NCBI RefSeq assembly: GCF_022842145.1
Contig: NZ_JALHQD010000011.1
Coordinates: 62,001-126,000, forward strand
DNA from: Tabrizicola sp.
GTDB taxonomy: Bacteria > Pseudomonadota > Alphaproteobacteria > Rhodobacterales > Rhodobacteraceae
Length of the DNA: 64,000 bases
Reading direction: 5' to 3'
A model generated the notes under the pieces. That model was not told where the DNA came from and did not search any database. It saw nothing but the letters and a program-made list of their open reading frames with translations. Both the position numbers and the translations under genes were made by a program. Within the stretch, counting starts at the first letter, position 1. Every line of letters starts with the position of its first letter. Below, in pieces: positions 26,600 to 36,660 of the stretch.

Positions 26600-27772
26600 T
26601 CAGGCGGCGGGCATGCGGGTTTCGACAAGCTCGGCCCAGTAGGAGGCGCCGAAGGGGATCGCTTCGTCGTTGAAGTTGTAGGCCGGATGGTGCACCTCGG
26701 CGGTGTCGCCGTTGCCAACCTGGATATAGGCGCCGGGAACGACCTCAAGCATGTAGGCGAAATCCTCGCCGCCCATGATGGCGGGGCAGTTGGTGTCGAC
26801 GGCCCCCGCGCCACCGATCTTTTCGGCGACCTTGGCTGCGAAGTCGGTTTCCCGTTCGGCGTTGACCATCGCGGGGTAGCCCGGACGCCAGTCGATCTCG
26901 ACCGATCCGCCGAAGCCTGCGACGGTGCCTTCGACCAGCGCGCGGAAACGATCTTCGGCCAGTTTGCGGATGCCGGCGTCGAAGGTGCGGACGGTGCCGC
27001 GGAGTTCGACGCGTTCGGGGATGACGTTCCAGGCCTCGGATTCCGTCTTCATCGAGGTGACGGAGACGACGATGGACTCCAGCGGGTCCGAATTGCGCGA
27101 GACGATGGTCTGCAGCGCCATGACGGTCTGGCAGGCCATCACGGTGGTATCGACGGTGCGGTGCGGGTAGGCCGCGTGGCCGCCCTTGCCGCGCAGATGG
27201 ACGGTGAAGTTGTCTGTGGCGGCGTAGAAGGGGCCGGGCTTGATGGAAAACTGGCCGACGGGAAGGCCGGGGGAGTTGTGCATCCCGTAGACCTCCTTGA
27301 TGCCGAAGCGGGTGATCAGGCCGTCCTTGACCATCGCCTCGCCCCCCGCGCCGCCTTCCTCGGCGGGCTGGAAGATCACGGCGACCTTGCCGTCGAAGTT
27401 GCGGGTCTCACAGAGGTATTTCGCGGCACCCAGCAACATGGCGGTGTGCCCGTCATGGCCGCAGGCGTGCATCTTGCCGGGGACCTTCGAGGCATAGGGA
27501 AGGTTGGTGGCCTCCAGGATCGGCAGGGCGTCCATGTCGGCGCGCAGGCCCACGACATGGCCGCGGCCGTCGGTCTTGCCCTTGATGACGCCCACGACCC
27601 CGGTGCGGCCGATGCCGGTCACGACCTCGTCACAGCCAAACTCGCGCAGGCGGTCGGCGACCGTCGCGGCGGTGCGGTGGACGTCGTACATGAGTTCCGG
27701 GTTTTCGTGCAGGTCACGGCGCCAGGCGGTGATCTCGGCCTGCATCTCGGCCAGACGGTTCTTGATCGGCAT
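26600..27772 (-). CDS. M20 family amidohydrolase (hippurate hydrolase-like)
   Basis: LRADMDALPI, GKMHACGHDGHTAMLLGAA, QPAEEGGAGGEAMV. Confidence 0.93.
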   Translation of the reverse strand: MPIKNRLAEMQAEITAWRRDLHENPELMYDVHRTAATVADRLREFGCDEVVTGIGRTGVVGVIKGKTDGRGHVVGLRADMDALPILEATNLPYASKVPGKMHACGHDGHTAMLLGAAKYLCETRNFDGKVAVIFQPAEEGGAGGEAMVKDGLITRFGIKEVYGMHNSPGLPVGQFSIKPGPFYAATDNFTVHLRGKGGHAAYPHRTVDTTVMACQTVMALQTIVSRNSDPLESIVVSVTSMKTESEAWNVIPERVELRGTVRTFDAGIRKLAEDRFRALVEGTVAGFGGSVEIDWRPGYPAMVNAERETDFAAKVAEKIGGAGAVDTNCPAIMGGEDFAYMLEVVPGAYIQVGNGDTAEVHHPAYNFNDEAIPFGASYWAELVETRMPAA

Positions 27773-27782
27773 GGTTTCCTCC

Positions 27783-29594
27783 CTAGTCTTTCAGGACGAA
27801 ATGGCCGGGGGCCACTTCGGTATAGGTCGATGGGGCGGCTTGGTGCCCCAACGGAAAGATCGGCGATTTGATCGGCTTGAACGACAGGTCATCGATAAAG
27901 CGGCGCTTCGACGGGTCGGCGATAGGCACGGCGGACAGAAGCTGGCGGGTGTAGCTGTGCGCGGGGCTTTCGAAGACGGCGGCGCGGGGGCCGATTTCGA
28001 CGATACGGCCCAGATACATCACACCCACCTGATGCGCGACGCGCTCCACGACGGCCATGTCGTGGCTGATGAAAAGGTAGGACAGGCCCAGGTCTTCCTG
28101 CAGTTCCATCATCAGGTTCAGGACCTGTGCCTGGACCGAGACGTCAAGGGCCGAGACCGCCTCGTCCGCGACGATGAGCTTGGGGTTCACCGCCAAGGCG
28201 CGGGCGATGGCGACGCGCTGGCGCTGGCCGCCGGACAGTTCGTGCGGGAAGCGATTCATGAACGCGCGCGGCAAGTGGACGCGATCGAAAAGCTGTTCGA
28301 CCCGCGCTTTCAATTCGTCGCCCTTTGCAAGGCCGAAGTTGACGATAGGTTCGGCCACCTGGTCCTTCAAACGGCGGTAGGGGTTCAGGCTGGCGAAGGG
28401 GTCCTGGAAGACCATCTGCATGTCGGCCCGCGCGCGCCTCAGGTCATGGTGATGGAGCGCACCGATATCGCGGCCGCCGATCCAGACCTCGCCGCTGGTG
28501 GGCTGCACCAAGCGCAGGATCGACCGGCCGCAGCTGGACTTGCCGCAGCCAGATTCGCCGACGAGGGCCAGGGTTTCGCCGACGTTGAGGGTGAAGCTGA
28601 CATCTTCGACCGCATGGACCTGCGCCACGGTGCGGCGCAGGATACCTCCCTTGACCGGGAAGCGGGTGGTGAGGTGCCGGACGTCGAGGAGGACTTCCTT
28701 CTTCCGCGCCACGGGCGCAATTCGGGCGGCCCGAGCGGCTTCATCCCCGATCAGGCGCATCCGTTCGGGGGCGGGCTTGCCCTTCATCTCGCCCAGTTTC
28801 GGGACGGCGGCGAGAAGGGCCTTGGTGTAGTCTTCCTTCGGCGCGGTGAAAATCTGGTCGACCGTGCCCGTCTCGACAATCTTGCCGCGATACATGACGA
28901 CCACCCTGTCGGCCATTTGCGCCACGACCGCCATGTCGTGGGTGATGAACAGGACCGCCATCCCGTTCTCGCGCTTCAGCCGGTTGATAAGCGCGAGGAT
29001 TTCCGCCTGGATCGTCACGTCGAGGGCCGTCGTGGGTTCGTCCGCGATCAGAAGCTTCGGCTCGCAGGCCATCGCCATCGCGATCACGACGCGCTGGCGC
29101 ATGCCGCCGGACAGTTCGTGCGGGTATTGCTCCAACCGGCGCTCGGGTTCGGGGATGCGGACGCCTTTCAGAAGCTCCAAAGCGCGGGCGGAGGCTTGCG
29201 CTTGCGACAGGTCCTTGTGCAGCATCAGGCCGTCGGTCAGTTGGCGCTCGATGGTGAAGACCGGGTTCAGGGCGGTCATCGGCTCCTGAAAGATCATCCC
29301 GATCTCGTTGCCGCGGACCTCGCCCATCACGGACGGAGAGGCGGCGGCGACGTCAAGCTCGGTGCCGTCGGCGCGGCGGAAGCGAAGCGCTCCTGAGGCG
29401 ATCGTGCCGCCGCCGAATTCCACCAGTCGCATGAGGGAGAGGGAGGTCACGGACTTCCCCGACCCGCTTTCACCGACGACGCAGACGGTTTCGCCTGGCG
29501 CGATGGTGAAGGACACGTCCTCGACCCCGACCACGGGGCCGCTGTCGGTGGCGAACTCGACGCGGAGGTGATCGACTGAAACGATATCTTTCAT
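27783..29594 (-). CDS. Oligopeptide/dipeptide ABC transporter ATP-binding protein, fused two-NBD type
   Basis: Two Walker A motifs (GESGSGKSVTSLS, GESGCGKSSCGRS) and two LSGGxRQR signatures. Confidence 0.95.
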   Translation of the reverse strand: MKDIVSVDHLRVEFATDSGPVVGVEDVSFTIAPGETVCVVGESGSGKSVTSLSLMRLVEFGGGTIASGALRFRRADGTELDVAAASPSVMGEVRGNEIGMIFQEPMTALNPVFTIERQLTDGLMLHKDLSQAQASARALELLKGVRIPEPERRLEQYPHELSGGMRQRVVIAMAMACEPKLLIADEPTTALDVTIQAEILALINRLKRENGMAVLFITHDMAVVAQMADRVVVMYRGKIVETGTVDQIFTAPKEDYTKALLAAVPKLGEMKGKPAPERMRLIGDEAARAARIAPVARKKEVLLDVRHLTTRFPVKGGILRRTVAQVHAVEDVSFTLNVGETLALVGESGCGKSSCGRSILRLVQPTSGEVWIGGRDIGALHHHDLRRARADMQMVFQDPFASLNPYRRLKDQVAEPIVNFGLAKGDELKARVEQLFDRVHLPRAFMNRFPHELSGGQRQRVAIARALAVNPKLIVADEAVSALDVSVQAQVLNLMMELQEDLGLSYLFISHDMAVVERVAHQVGVMYLGRIVEIGPRAAVFESPAHSYTRQLLSAVPIADPSKRRFIDDLSFKPIKSPIFPLGHQAAPSTYTEVAPGHFVLKD

Positions 29595-29603
29595 CGCCGC
29601 CTC

Positions 29604-30428
29604 CTATTTCGATTTCGGGTCGAGGATGTCGCGCAGGACGTCCCCGAACATGTTCAGGCCAAGCACGGTCAGCGCCACCGCCGCGCCCGGCACAAGCGCG
29701 GTCCAGGGGGCCACGTCCAGCTGGTCGCGCGATGCCTGGATCATCAGCCCCCAACTCGCCGCCGGGGGTTGCGTTCCAAGTCCAAGAAAGGACAGCCCGG
29801 CCTCGGCCAGGATGGCGAAGGCGAGGGAGATGGTGGCCTGCACGATCACCGCCGGCATGATGTTCGGCAGGACGTGGCGCAGCATGATCATCCCGTTGGT
29901 GGTGCCCGAGGAGCGCGCGGCCTCGACATAGGGCATCTGGGCGACCTTCAGCGCCTCGCCCCGGATGATGCGGGCAAGGTAAGGGGTGAAGGCGATGCCG
30001 ATGGCGATGATGGTGTTCTGCACGTTCGGGCCAAGGACCGCACTGATGGTGAGCGCCAGCAGAAGGGCGGGAAAGGCGAGAAGCGTGTCGACGAGCCGCA
30101 TCAGGACGTTGTCGATCCAGCCGCCGAAGTAGCCGGAGATCAGGCCGAGTGGCAGGCCAAGGACGATGCTCATCACCACGGCCGAGACCGCGATTTCCAG
30201 CGAGGTGCGGGCACCGAGGATGACGCGGAACAGCATGTCGCGGCCCAGCTGGTCGGTGCCGAGGAGGTGGGTCCAGGTCGGCGGCGAGCGGCGGGCCAGC
30301 ATGTCCATCTTGGTCGCTGCATCCGGCGGAACGACCATCGGCCCGACGATGGCAACCAGCGCGATCAGCGTCAGAAGCACGATTCCGATCAGGCCCTTGG
30401 TGGTCTTGAAGCGCTTCATCCCTCTCAT
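29604..30428 (-). CDS. Peptide ABC transporter permease (DppC-like)
   Basis: HLLGTDQLGRDMLFRVILGARTSLEI; EAARSSGTTNGMIMLRHVLPN EAA loop; ATGA overlap with upstream permease. Confidence 0.93.
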   Translation of the reverse strand: MRGMKRFKTTKGLIGIVLLTLIALVAIVGPMVVPPDAATKMDMLARRSPPTWTHLLGTDQLGRDMLFRVILGARTSLEIAVSAVVMSIVLGLPLGLISGYFGGWIDNVLMRLVDTLLAFPALLLALTISAVLGPNVQNTIIAIGIAFTPYLARIIRGEALKVAQMPYVEAARSSGTTNGMIMLRHVLPNIMPAVIVQATISLAFAILAEAGLSFLGLGTQPPAASWGLMIQASRDQLDVAPWTALVPGAAVALTVLGLNMFGDVLRDILDPKSK

Positions 30429-31366
30429 CCCAGTTTCACGCGCGGGTCGATCAGGACGTAGAGGAGGTCGACGAGCAGGTTGGTGATCATCACCACGGCA
30501 GCGATCACGAAGACCGTGGCCTGGATCAGCGGCAGGTCGCGGTTCAGAAGCGCCTGATAGGTCAGCCAGCCCATGCCGGTATAGCCGAAGAGGCTTTCCA
30601 TCACGATGATCGACCCGAAGAGGTAGCCAATCTGCAACCCCGCGATGGTAATCACCGGGCCGATGGCATTGGCCAGCGCATAGCGCCAGATGACGGTGCT
30701 TTCGCGCAGCCCTTTGGCGCGGGCGACGCGAATGAACTCTTGCCCCAGGATGCCGGTCATCGTGGACCGCGTCATCCGCGTCAGATGCGCCATCAGGCCA
30801 AGGCCAAGCGCCAAAGAGGGCAGGAAGGCATAGTGCAGCGATCCCAGGAAATCCTCGGACGGCTCGACGATGCCCGAGGAGGGGAACCAGCCCAGCCAGC
30901 GCGCGAAGACGAGGATCATCACGATCCCCCAGAAGAAATCGGGCAAGGATACGCCCATCAGCGAGGCCGAAGAGCTGACAGTGTCCTGCCACTTGTCGCG
31001 GTGGACAGCGGCCCAGACGCCCAAGGGCACGGCCAGCGCCAGTGCGATGGTCATCGACATCACGACGATGATCCCCGAGGCGACGGCTTTCTGTGCCAGA
31101 AGCTCGGCAATGGGTTTCTTGAAGATCAGCGAGGTGCCCCAATCCCCGGTCAGAAGCCCGCCGATCCAGTTGCCGTATTGTACAAGCAGGGGTTCGTTCA
31201 GCCCAAGCGACTGGCGCAGGCCCTCCAGCGCTTCGGGATTCGACTGGGTGCCCATGATCATCATCGCCACGTCGCCGGGCAGGATGTTGGTGACGGCGAA
31301 GGTCACCAGCGTGATCAGAAACAGCGTCAGGATCACCGACAGAAGCCGGTTCAGCACATAGGTCAT
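30425..31366 (-). CDS. Peptide ABC transporter permease (DppB-like)
   Basis: MTYVLNRLLSVILTLFLITLVTFAVTNILPGDVA; RVARAKGLRESTVIWRYALANA. Confidence 0.93.
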   Translation of the reverse strand: MTYVLNRLLSVILTLFLITLVTFAVTNILPGDVAMMIMGTQSNPEALEGLRQSLGLNEPLLVQYGNWIGGLLTGDWGTSLIFKKPIAELLAQKAVASGIIVVMSMTIALALAVPLGVWAAVHRDKWQDTVSSSASLMGVSLPDFFWGIVMILVFARWLGWFPSSGIVEPSEDFLGSLHYAFLPSLALGLGLMAHLTRMTRSTMTGILGQEFIRVARAKGLRESTVIWRYALANAIGPVITIAGLQIGYLFGSIIVMESLFGYTGMGWLTYQALLNRDLPLIQATVFVIAAVVMITNLLVDLLYVLIDPRVKLG

Positions 31367-31420
31367 GACAGGAAGCCCCGGGGGAACCGGCGGGCCAGGG
31401 GTGGCCCGCCGGAGGATACG

Positions 31421-32965
31421 TCAGGCTTTCAGCCAGACCTTGTGGAAGTTGAGGTTGGACCCGTTCGGGTGAACGACGGTATCCAGCCCCATGACCGAGG
31501 GCTGCGCGCCGATGGTGCCATTGCGGAACCACAACACGACGTCATGCGCCTCGTCCCAGATCTGCTTCTGCACGGCCTTGTAGACATCGGCCCGGGCGGC
31601 ATCATCGACCGTGACGCGGGCCTTTTCGGTCAGCTCGTCAATGATCGGGTCGCTGATGTTGCGGTAGTTGAACGCGCCCTTCGAGTTCCAGACCGAGTAA
31701 TACAGGAAGTCGCTTTCCCAGAGCGTGAAGAAGTTCATCATCGTCATCTGGTAGTCCTTGTCGACCCAGCACTGGGACAGCCAGTCGGCCCAGGTCAGCT
31801 GTTCGATGGTCAGGTTGACGCCCGCCATCTTGAACCATTCGACAAGGATTTGTGCGGTTTCGATGTGGTAGGGGTAGTTGGTGGTGGCCTTGAAGACGAT
31901 GTTCAGGCTGCCCTCGGGGTAGCCCGCCTCGGCCAGCATCGCCTTGGCGCCTTCGATATCCTGCGGGCGGGGGGCGATGTCCTTGTTGTAGGCGGCATCG
32001 GTCGGGAAGCTGGGCGAGGCGGTGGTGGCGCCCTGACCCCAGAGCGCGCCCTGCATCAGCGCTTCCTTGTCGATGATCATGTCGAAGGCGACGCGGACGC
32101 GCTTGTCTTTGAACGGCTCGAAGGTGTGGTTCATGTTGATGAAGTCGAAGTTCAGCGGGAACCACTTCTTCACCTGAAGCCCGGGGTCGCCTTCGATTTC
32201 ACCCACGCGGTCCAGCGGAATGTCGTTGATCATATGCAACTCGCCGGTCCGCAGGCCGGTGAGGCGCGTGGTGGGTTCGGTGATCTCGCGGGCTTCCACG
32301 GCGTCCAGGAAGGCCGGGCCTTCCCAATAGTCGTCAAAGCGCGACATCTTCACGACGGTGCCGACCTCGTAGCTGTCGAACTTGAAGGGACCGGCGCCCA
32401 TCGGGTTGGTGCCTTGGGTCGGGCCGCTGTCCACCGGCATGATGACGCCCGCGCCGTTTTCCGAAAGGCGCGACAGGAAGGGCGCGTTGACGGCGCTCAT
32501 CTTGATGATGACGGTCAGGTCATCGGGGGTCTCGATGGCGGCGACGTTGTTGAAGACCTCGAAGTTCACCGCGCCGGTGGCGGGGTCCTTGCAGCGCTCG
32601 AAGCTGTATTTCACATCGGCCGAGGTCATCGTCGCGCCGTTGTGGAACTTGACGTTCGGGCGCAGTTTGAAGGTGTAGGTCAGCCCGTCCGGGGCCACCT
32701 CGAAGCTTTCGGCAAGGCCTGGGATGACCTTCAGGTTAGCGTCCACCGTGACGATGGACGAATGGATGTTCTGCAGCACCCGACCGGATGAGGCGGTGCC
32801 GGTCTGGTGCATGTCCAGGTTCTGCGTGGTCTCGGAGTGGCCCCAGATCAGCGTGCCACCGGACACCGGCGCATCCTGCGCCAGCGCGGGCAGGGCAAAG
32901 CTGCCCATCAGCACGCTGCCGCCCATCACTGCGGTCGAGTTCAGAAGAAAGTCTCTGCGCTTCAT
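31421..32965 (-). CDS. Peptide ABC transporter substrate-binding protein (family 5)
   Basis: Tat-like MKRRDFLLNSTAVMGGSVLMG; LAESFEVAPDGLTYTFKLRPNVKFHNG. Confidence 0.94.
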   Translation of the reverse strand: MKRRDFLLNSTAVMGGSVLMGSFALPALAQDAPVSGGTLIWGHSETTQNLDMHQTGTASSGRVLQNIHSSIVTVDANLKVIPGLAESFEVAPDGLTYTFKLRPNVKFHNGATMTSADVKYSFERCKDPATGAVNFEVFNNVAAIETPDDLTVIIKMSAVNAPFLSRLSENGAGVIMPVDSGPTQGTNPMGAGPFKFDSYEVGTVVKMSRFDDYWEGPAFLDAVEAREITEPTTRLTGLRTGELHMINDIPLDRVGEIEGDPGLQVKKWFPLNFDFINMNHTFEPFKDKRVRVAFDMIIDKEALMQGALWGQGATTASPSFPTDAAYNKDIAPRPQDIEGAKAMLAEAGYPEGSLNIVFKATTNYPYHIETAQILVEWFKMAGVNLTIEQLTWADWLSQCWVDKDYQMTMMNFFTLWESDFLYYSVWNSKGAFNYRNISDPIIDELTEKARVTVDDAARADVYKAVQKQIWDEAHDVVLWFRNGTIGAQPSVMGLDTVVHPNGSNLNFHKVWLKA

Positions 32966-33066
32966 GTCGTTTTCCCTGTTGATTGGCCGCGATTGCGGAC
33001 TTTGTTGGAAGGCCGGCAAAGCGGCCCGTTATCGTCTGCCCGCATTGGCTGCGGGTCCGTTCTCGC

Positions 33067-34713
33067 TTACGTCGGAAATCCGGGCCGTTTGCCCGCCACG
33101 TCCAACGCCGTCTCCAGCGCCATGCCCAGCCGCAGGATCGGCCCCTCGTCGAAAAGCCTTCCCCAGAGCGAGATGCCCTGCGGCACGGTGTAGGTCTTGC
33201 CCTCTGCCGCCTCACCCGTGGTCAGCTTGCCAGAAGCAAGCGAGGCGGGGCTGCGGGTGCCCAGGTCCTCGAAGCCAGCCCGCAGATGCAGACAGGGGTG
33301 TCCGGTGAAGTTCGAGGCGATCAGCATCGGTCCGGTCATGAAGGGGCCGATCACCACGTCGGCCTTCCCGAAAAGGTCGTCCAGCGCCTGCATCACAAGA
33401 TAACGCAGCCGATCAAGCTGGACGTGGTCCACCGCCGACAGGAAGCGCGCCTTGCGCATCGCGTTGGGCCAGGCGGCGGCGTCCTGCCAGGTGAGGGTGT
33501 CGTCCTGGCTCGTAAGTGTCAGGTCCTCGAAACTGGCGGCGGCCTCGGCAAAAAGGATGTTCATCAGCGCGCCATAGGGCAGGTCGGGGAGGCTGGCCTC
33601 GACCACCTTCACGCCCAGCTTTCGCATGGCCGCCAGTGCCGCATGGTCCACCGCCGTCGCGCCTTCGCCGAAGGCTTCGGGCAGGTAGCCGACGGTCAGG
33701 CGGCTGTAGTCAGCCCCTGCGTCGAAGACGAAGGGGGCGGCGATGGTCGATCGGTCAGCCGGATCCGCTCCGTTCAGAGCGGCAAGGACGATGGCTGTAT
33801 CCTCGACCGATCGGCAGATCGGGCCGACCTTGTCCAGGCTGTTGCAGAGCGCCATGCCCCCCGCCCGGCTGACCCGCCCGAAGGTCGGGCGCAGGCCCGT
33901 CGTCCCGCAGCGCTGGCTGGGCGAGGTGATGGACCCCAAAGTCTCGGTCCCGATGGCGAAAGCGCAAAGCCCCGCCGCCGTGGCACTGGCCGACCCGGCG
34001 GACGACCCGCTGGAGCCTTCGTTCAGGTTCCACGGATTGCGGGTGACGCCACCATACCAGATGTCGTTGTAGGCCAGCGCACCTACGGTGGTCTTGCCAA
34101 GAAGCACCGCCCCCGCGGCACGGAGTTTCTTCACAATGGTCGCGTCGGCCTCGGCGATGCGGTCTCGGAACGGTTCCGCACCCCAGCCGGTGATCGTGCC
34201 ATTGGCGTCGAAGAGGTCCTTCAATCCGTAAGGGATGCCGTGCAGCGGTCCAAGGTTCACCCCGCCGCGCGTCAAGGCGTCCGCCGCATCCGCCTCTGCC
34301 AGGGCAAGGTCGGGCGTGACCTGCGCCCAGCATTCCAGCCTCGGCCCCAAGGTCGCGATACGGTCAAGGTAGATCTGGGTCAGCCGCCGGCTGGTCAGGG
34401 CACCGGCCTTGATCCAGACGGCCAGATGCGTGATCGGGGCAAAGGCGATGTCCTCGTCGTCTTTCGGAAGCATCGCCGTCACGGAAGAAAGCTTCAGCGC
34501 GTCCGTTCCGTGCGGCATTGCGAAATCGGCCAAGCGCGGGTCGAAGCGCATCGCCATCGGCACGTGGTTCGGCATCGCCACCGCGCGCCGCTGCAGGGCC
34601 GAGGCGATCTGGCCCTCAAGGTTGTCCAGCATCAGTTGGCGTTCTTCCGGGGTGTATTCCACGCCCATGATCTCTTCGGCCGCCGCGATCGTCTTTAGGG
34701 TGATGCCGGTCAC
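33067..34713 (-). CDS. Amidase (amidase signature family)
   Basis: GIPYGLKDLFDANG, NLNEGSSGSSAGSASATAAGLCAFAIGTETLGSITSP. Confidence 0.94.
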   Translation of the reverse strand: MTGITLKTIAAAEEIMGVEYTPEERQLMLDNLEGQIASALQRRAVAMPNHVPMAMRFDPRLADFAMPHGTDALKLSSVTAMLPKDDEDIAFAPITHLAVWIKAGALTSRRLTQIYLDRIATLGPRLECWAQVTPDLALAEADAADALTRGGVNLGPLHGIPYGLKDLFDANGTITGWGAEPFRDRIAEADATIVKKLRAAGAVLLGKTTVGALAYNDIWYGGVTRNPWNLNEGSSGSSAGSASATAAGLCAFAIGTETLGSITSPSQRCGTTGLRPTFGRVSRAGGMALCNSLDKVGPICRSVEDTAIVLAALNGADPADRSTIAAPFVFDAGADYSRLTVGYLPEAFGEGATAVDHAALAAMRKLGVKVVEASLPDLPYGALMNILFAEAAASFEDLTLTSQDDTLTWQDAAAWPNAMRKARFLSAVDHVQLDRLRYLVMQALDDLFGKADVVIGPFMTGPMLIASNFTGHPCLHLRAGFEDLGTRSPASLASGKLTTGEAAEGKTYTVPQGISLWGRLFDEGPILRLGMALETALDVAGKRPGFPT

Positions 34714-34714
34714 T

Positions 34715-35428
34715 TCAGCCTCCGTCCGGGGTAAGAATGCGCTTCAGGTTGTCGGCCAACGTTGTCAGGTGCTTGCGCATCGCCGCTTCGGCCCCCGGCC
34801 CGTCACCAGCCTCGATGCGATTGATGATCTCGACATGCTCGGCGTTCCGGTCCTGCAGCGACCGCATCGAGCGCGCCTTTTGCCGGACCCCACGCCAATC
34901 CTGGTTGCCGCGGATTTCGTCGATCATCGAGAAGGCGGTCAGCAGCGGCTTGTTCTTCGCCGTCCGCGCGATCAGCCGGTGCAGCGCGCCGTCCCAAAGC
35001 TCGATGGAATCGGAATCGCCCGCCTGCACGATCCGCTGTGCCAAGTTGCGCATCCGGTCGATGTCTTCAGGCAGGGCATGGCGCGCCGCCATCGCGGCCA
35101 GAACGGGCTCGACGCAAAGCCGCGCCTCCATCACCTCGACGACATTGGTCTCCCCCACGATCTCGGCCGCCAAAAGCTGCGTCTTGTCTGGAGGTTGACC
35201 GGCGAAGGTCCCCTTGCCCTGCTTGCGCCAGATTAGTCCCTCAGCCAGCAAGCTTTCCAGCGCACTGCGCACCGCCCGTCGGCCGATGTGCATGCTATCG
35301 GAAAGCTCCCTCTCGGTCGGGAGCCTCCCATCCGCAGGAAGGGCATCTCCCTCGATCATGGCCAGAAGGCGCGCCCGCACGACATTTGCGCTGTCTGTCA
35401 CAGTGGGATTGCGGTGGGATGTTGGCAT
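34715..35428 (-). CDS. GntR/FadR-type transcriptional regulator
   Basis: GRLPTERELSDSMHIGRRAVRSALESLLAEGLIWRKQGKGTF winged HTH plus FCD-like domain. Confidence 0.92.
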   Translation of the reverse strand: MPTSHRNPTVTDSANVVRARLLAMIEGDALPADGRLPTERELSDSMHIGRRAVRSALESLLAEGLIWRKQGKGTFAGQPPDKTQLLAAEIVGETNVVEVMEARLCVEPVLAAMAARHALPEDIDRMRNLAQRIVQAGDSDSIELWDGALHRLIARTAKNKPLLTAFSMIDEIRGNQDWRGVRQKARSMRSLQDRNAEHVEIINRIEAGDGPGAEAAMRKHLTTLADNLKRILTPDGG

Positions 35429-35432
35429 GAGC

Positions 35433-35453
35433 GAACCAATCTAAACTTGGTTC
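35433..35453. promoter_or_regulatory. Candidate operator upstream of GntR gene
   Basis: Perfect inverted repeat GAACCAA-tctaaac-TTGGTTC, 5 nt upstream of the GntR start codon. Confidence 0.5.
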
Positions 35454-35938
35454 ATAGATCAGGGTTTTCGGACATGATTCTGTCAACTGGATTCTGCTGA
35501 AGCCAGGGACCCACGAATGAAGATTTTGCAGATATAACTGGTCCTGCCGGGAAAGCAGGCATCACTGGGACGTCCTGGGCTTCGCCCAACGCTTTCTAGG
35601 CTCGCGGACCAAATACTGATTGATAAGCCCAGGCGTCCTGTCCTGCACGCTTTAACCACTCCAAAGTTCGCCGGCCCAGCCGCACGCAGTGCCGAACCGC
35701 CTTTCCACGCGTGTCAAAGGCTCGCCGCCTTGGCTGGGGCTGCCCAGCTTCACACCACGCGCCTGCGAACTCCAATACCGCCTTGGTCTTTCTGGCGCTG
35801 GCCTCGCGCTCGGCTTTGTCAGAGAGCACCAGGGCAAACGCGTATCGGCCTTGACCAACGACTGCTCGGCGCTTGCTTGTTTCGCTGCGGCCCGCGATCT
35901 TATCATTTAGACAACGACGCGCCGAAGAGGACCAATCC

Positions 35939-36541
35939 ATGACTGAAGACCTTCACGTTGTTCCTGCTCGACGTGGCCGTGCGGTGCGGCTGGCTAAAGG
36001 TCAGGCGATCCAGATCATCAATACGCATGGTCAGCAGGTCGTGGACACCTGGTGCTACAATGCCGATGACCTGTCGGAATTCATGTCGATGGAGCACTTG
36101 CACGCCACACTGCAGGGGATCTTCCCGGCAAGGGGCGATGGTCTCACGACGAACCGGCGGCGGCCGATCTTGATACTGGAAGAAGACACGTCACCCGGTC
36201 GCCATGACACGATCATCGCAGCCTGCGATGTTCATCGCTATGCGGCACTGGGATGCCGCGAATACCACGACAACTGCACCGACAATCTGCATGGGGCGCT
36301 GCGTCAGATCGACCTGCGCGCGGGCGACTGTCCTGCTCCGCTGAACTTGTGGATGAACATTCCCGTCGACAGCGATGGAAGGATCAGTTGGGGTGAGCCG
36401 CTGAGCCAGCCCGGCGATTACGTGATCTTGCGCGCCATGATCGACTGCATCGTCGTCATGTCTACCTGCCCACAGGACATGATCCCGATCAACGGTGCCA
36501 ACTGCACGCCCACCGAGGTCCACTACCGCATTCTGGACTGA
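35939..36541 (+). CDS. DUF1989 (urea carboxylase-associated) family protein
   Basis: INTHGQQVVDTWCYNADDLSEFMSMEHLHATL, GCREYHDNCTDNLH. Confidence 0.88.
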   Translation: MTEDLHVVPARRGRAVRLAKGQAIQIINTHGQQVVDTWCYNADDLSEFMSMEHLHATLQGIFPARGDGLTTNRRRPILILEEDTSPGRHDTIIAACDVHRYAALGCREYHDNCTDNLHGALRQIDLRAGDCPAPLNLWMNIPVDSDGRISWGEPLSQPGDYVILRAMIDCIVVMSTCPQDMIPINGANCTPTEVHYRILD

Positions 36542-36660
36542 CCAAAGCCAACTGCGCTCGGAGAAATTGCACCTTCACGGGTGACGATCGGGTTGGGGTT
36601 CTGCATTCTAGCTAGTCCGATGCACCTGGCCTCGTTCTTCCAAGGACCATGACCGCGCAT

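Noticed and set aside
29604-31532. 642-aa minus-strand ORF as a single protein
   Set aside because: N-terminal part is out-of-frame translation of the DppB permease; only the 29604..30428 portion is the DppC-like permease
30740-32791. 683-aa plus-strand ORF opposite the DppB/SBP genes
   Set aside because: Antisense to well-supported ABC transporter genes
35596-35940. 114-aa minus-strand ORF and 84-aa overlapping ORF
   Set aside because: No recognisable domain, two frames open simultaneously, overlaps the start of the DUF1989 gene; not supportable as a gene
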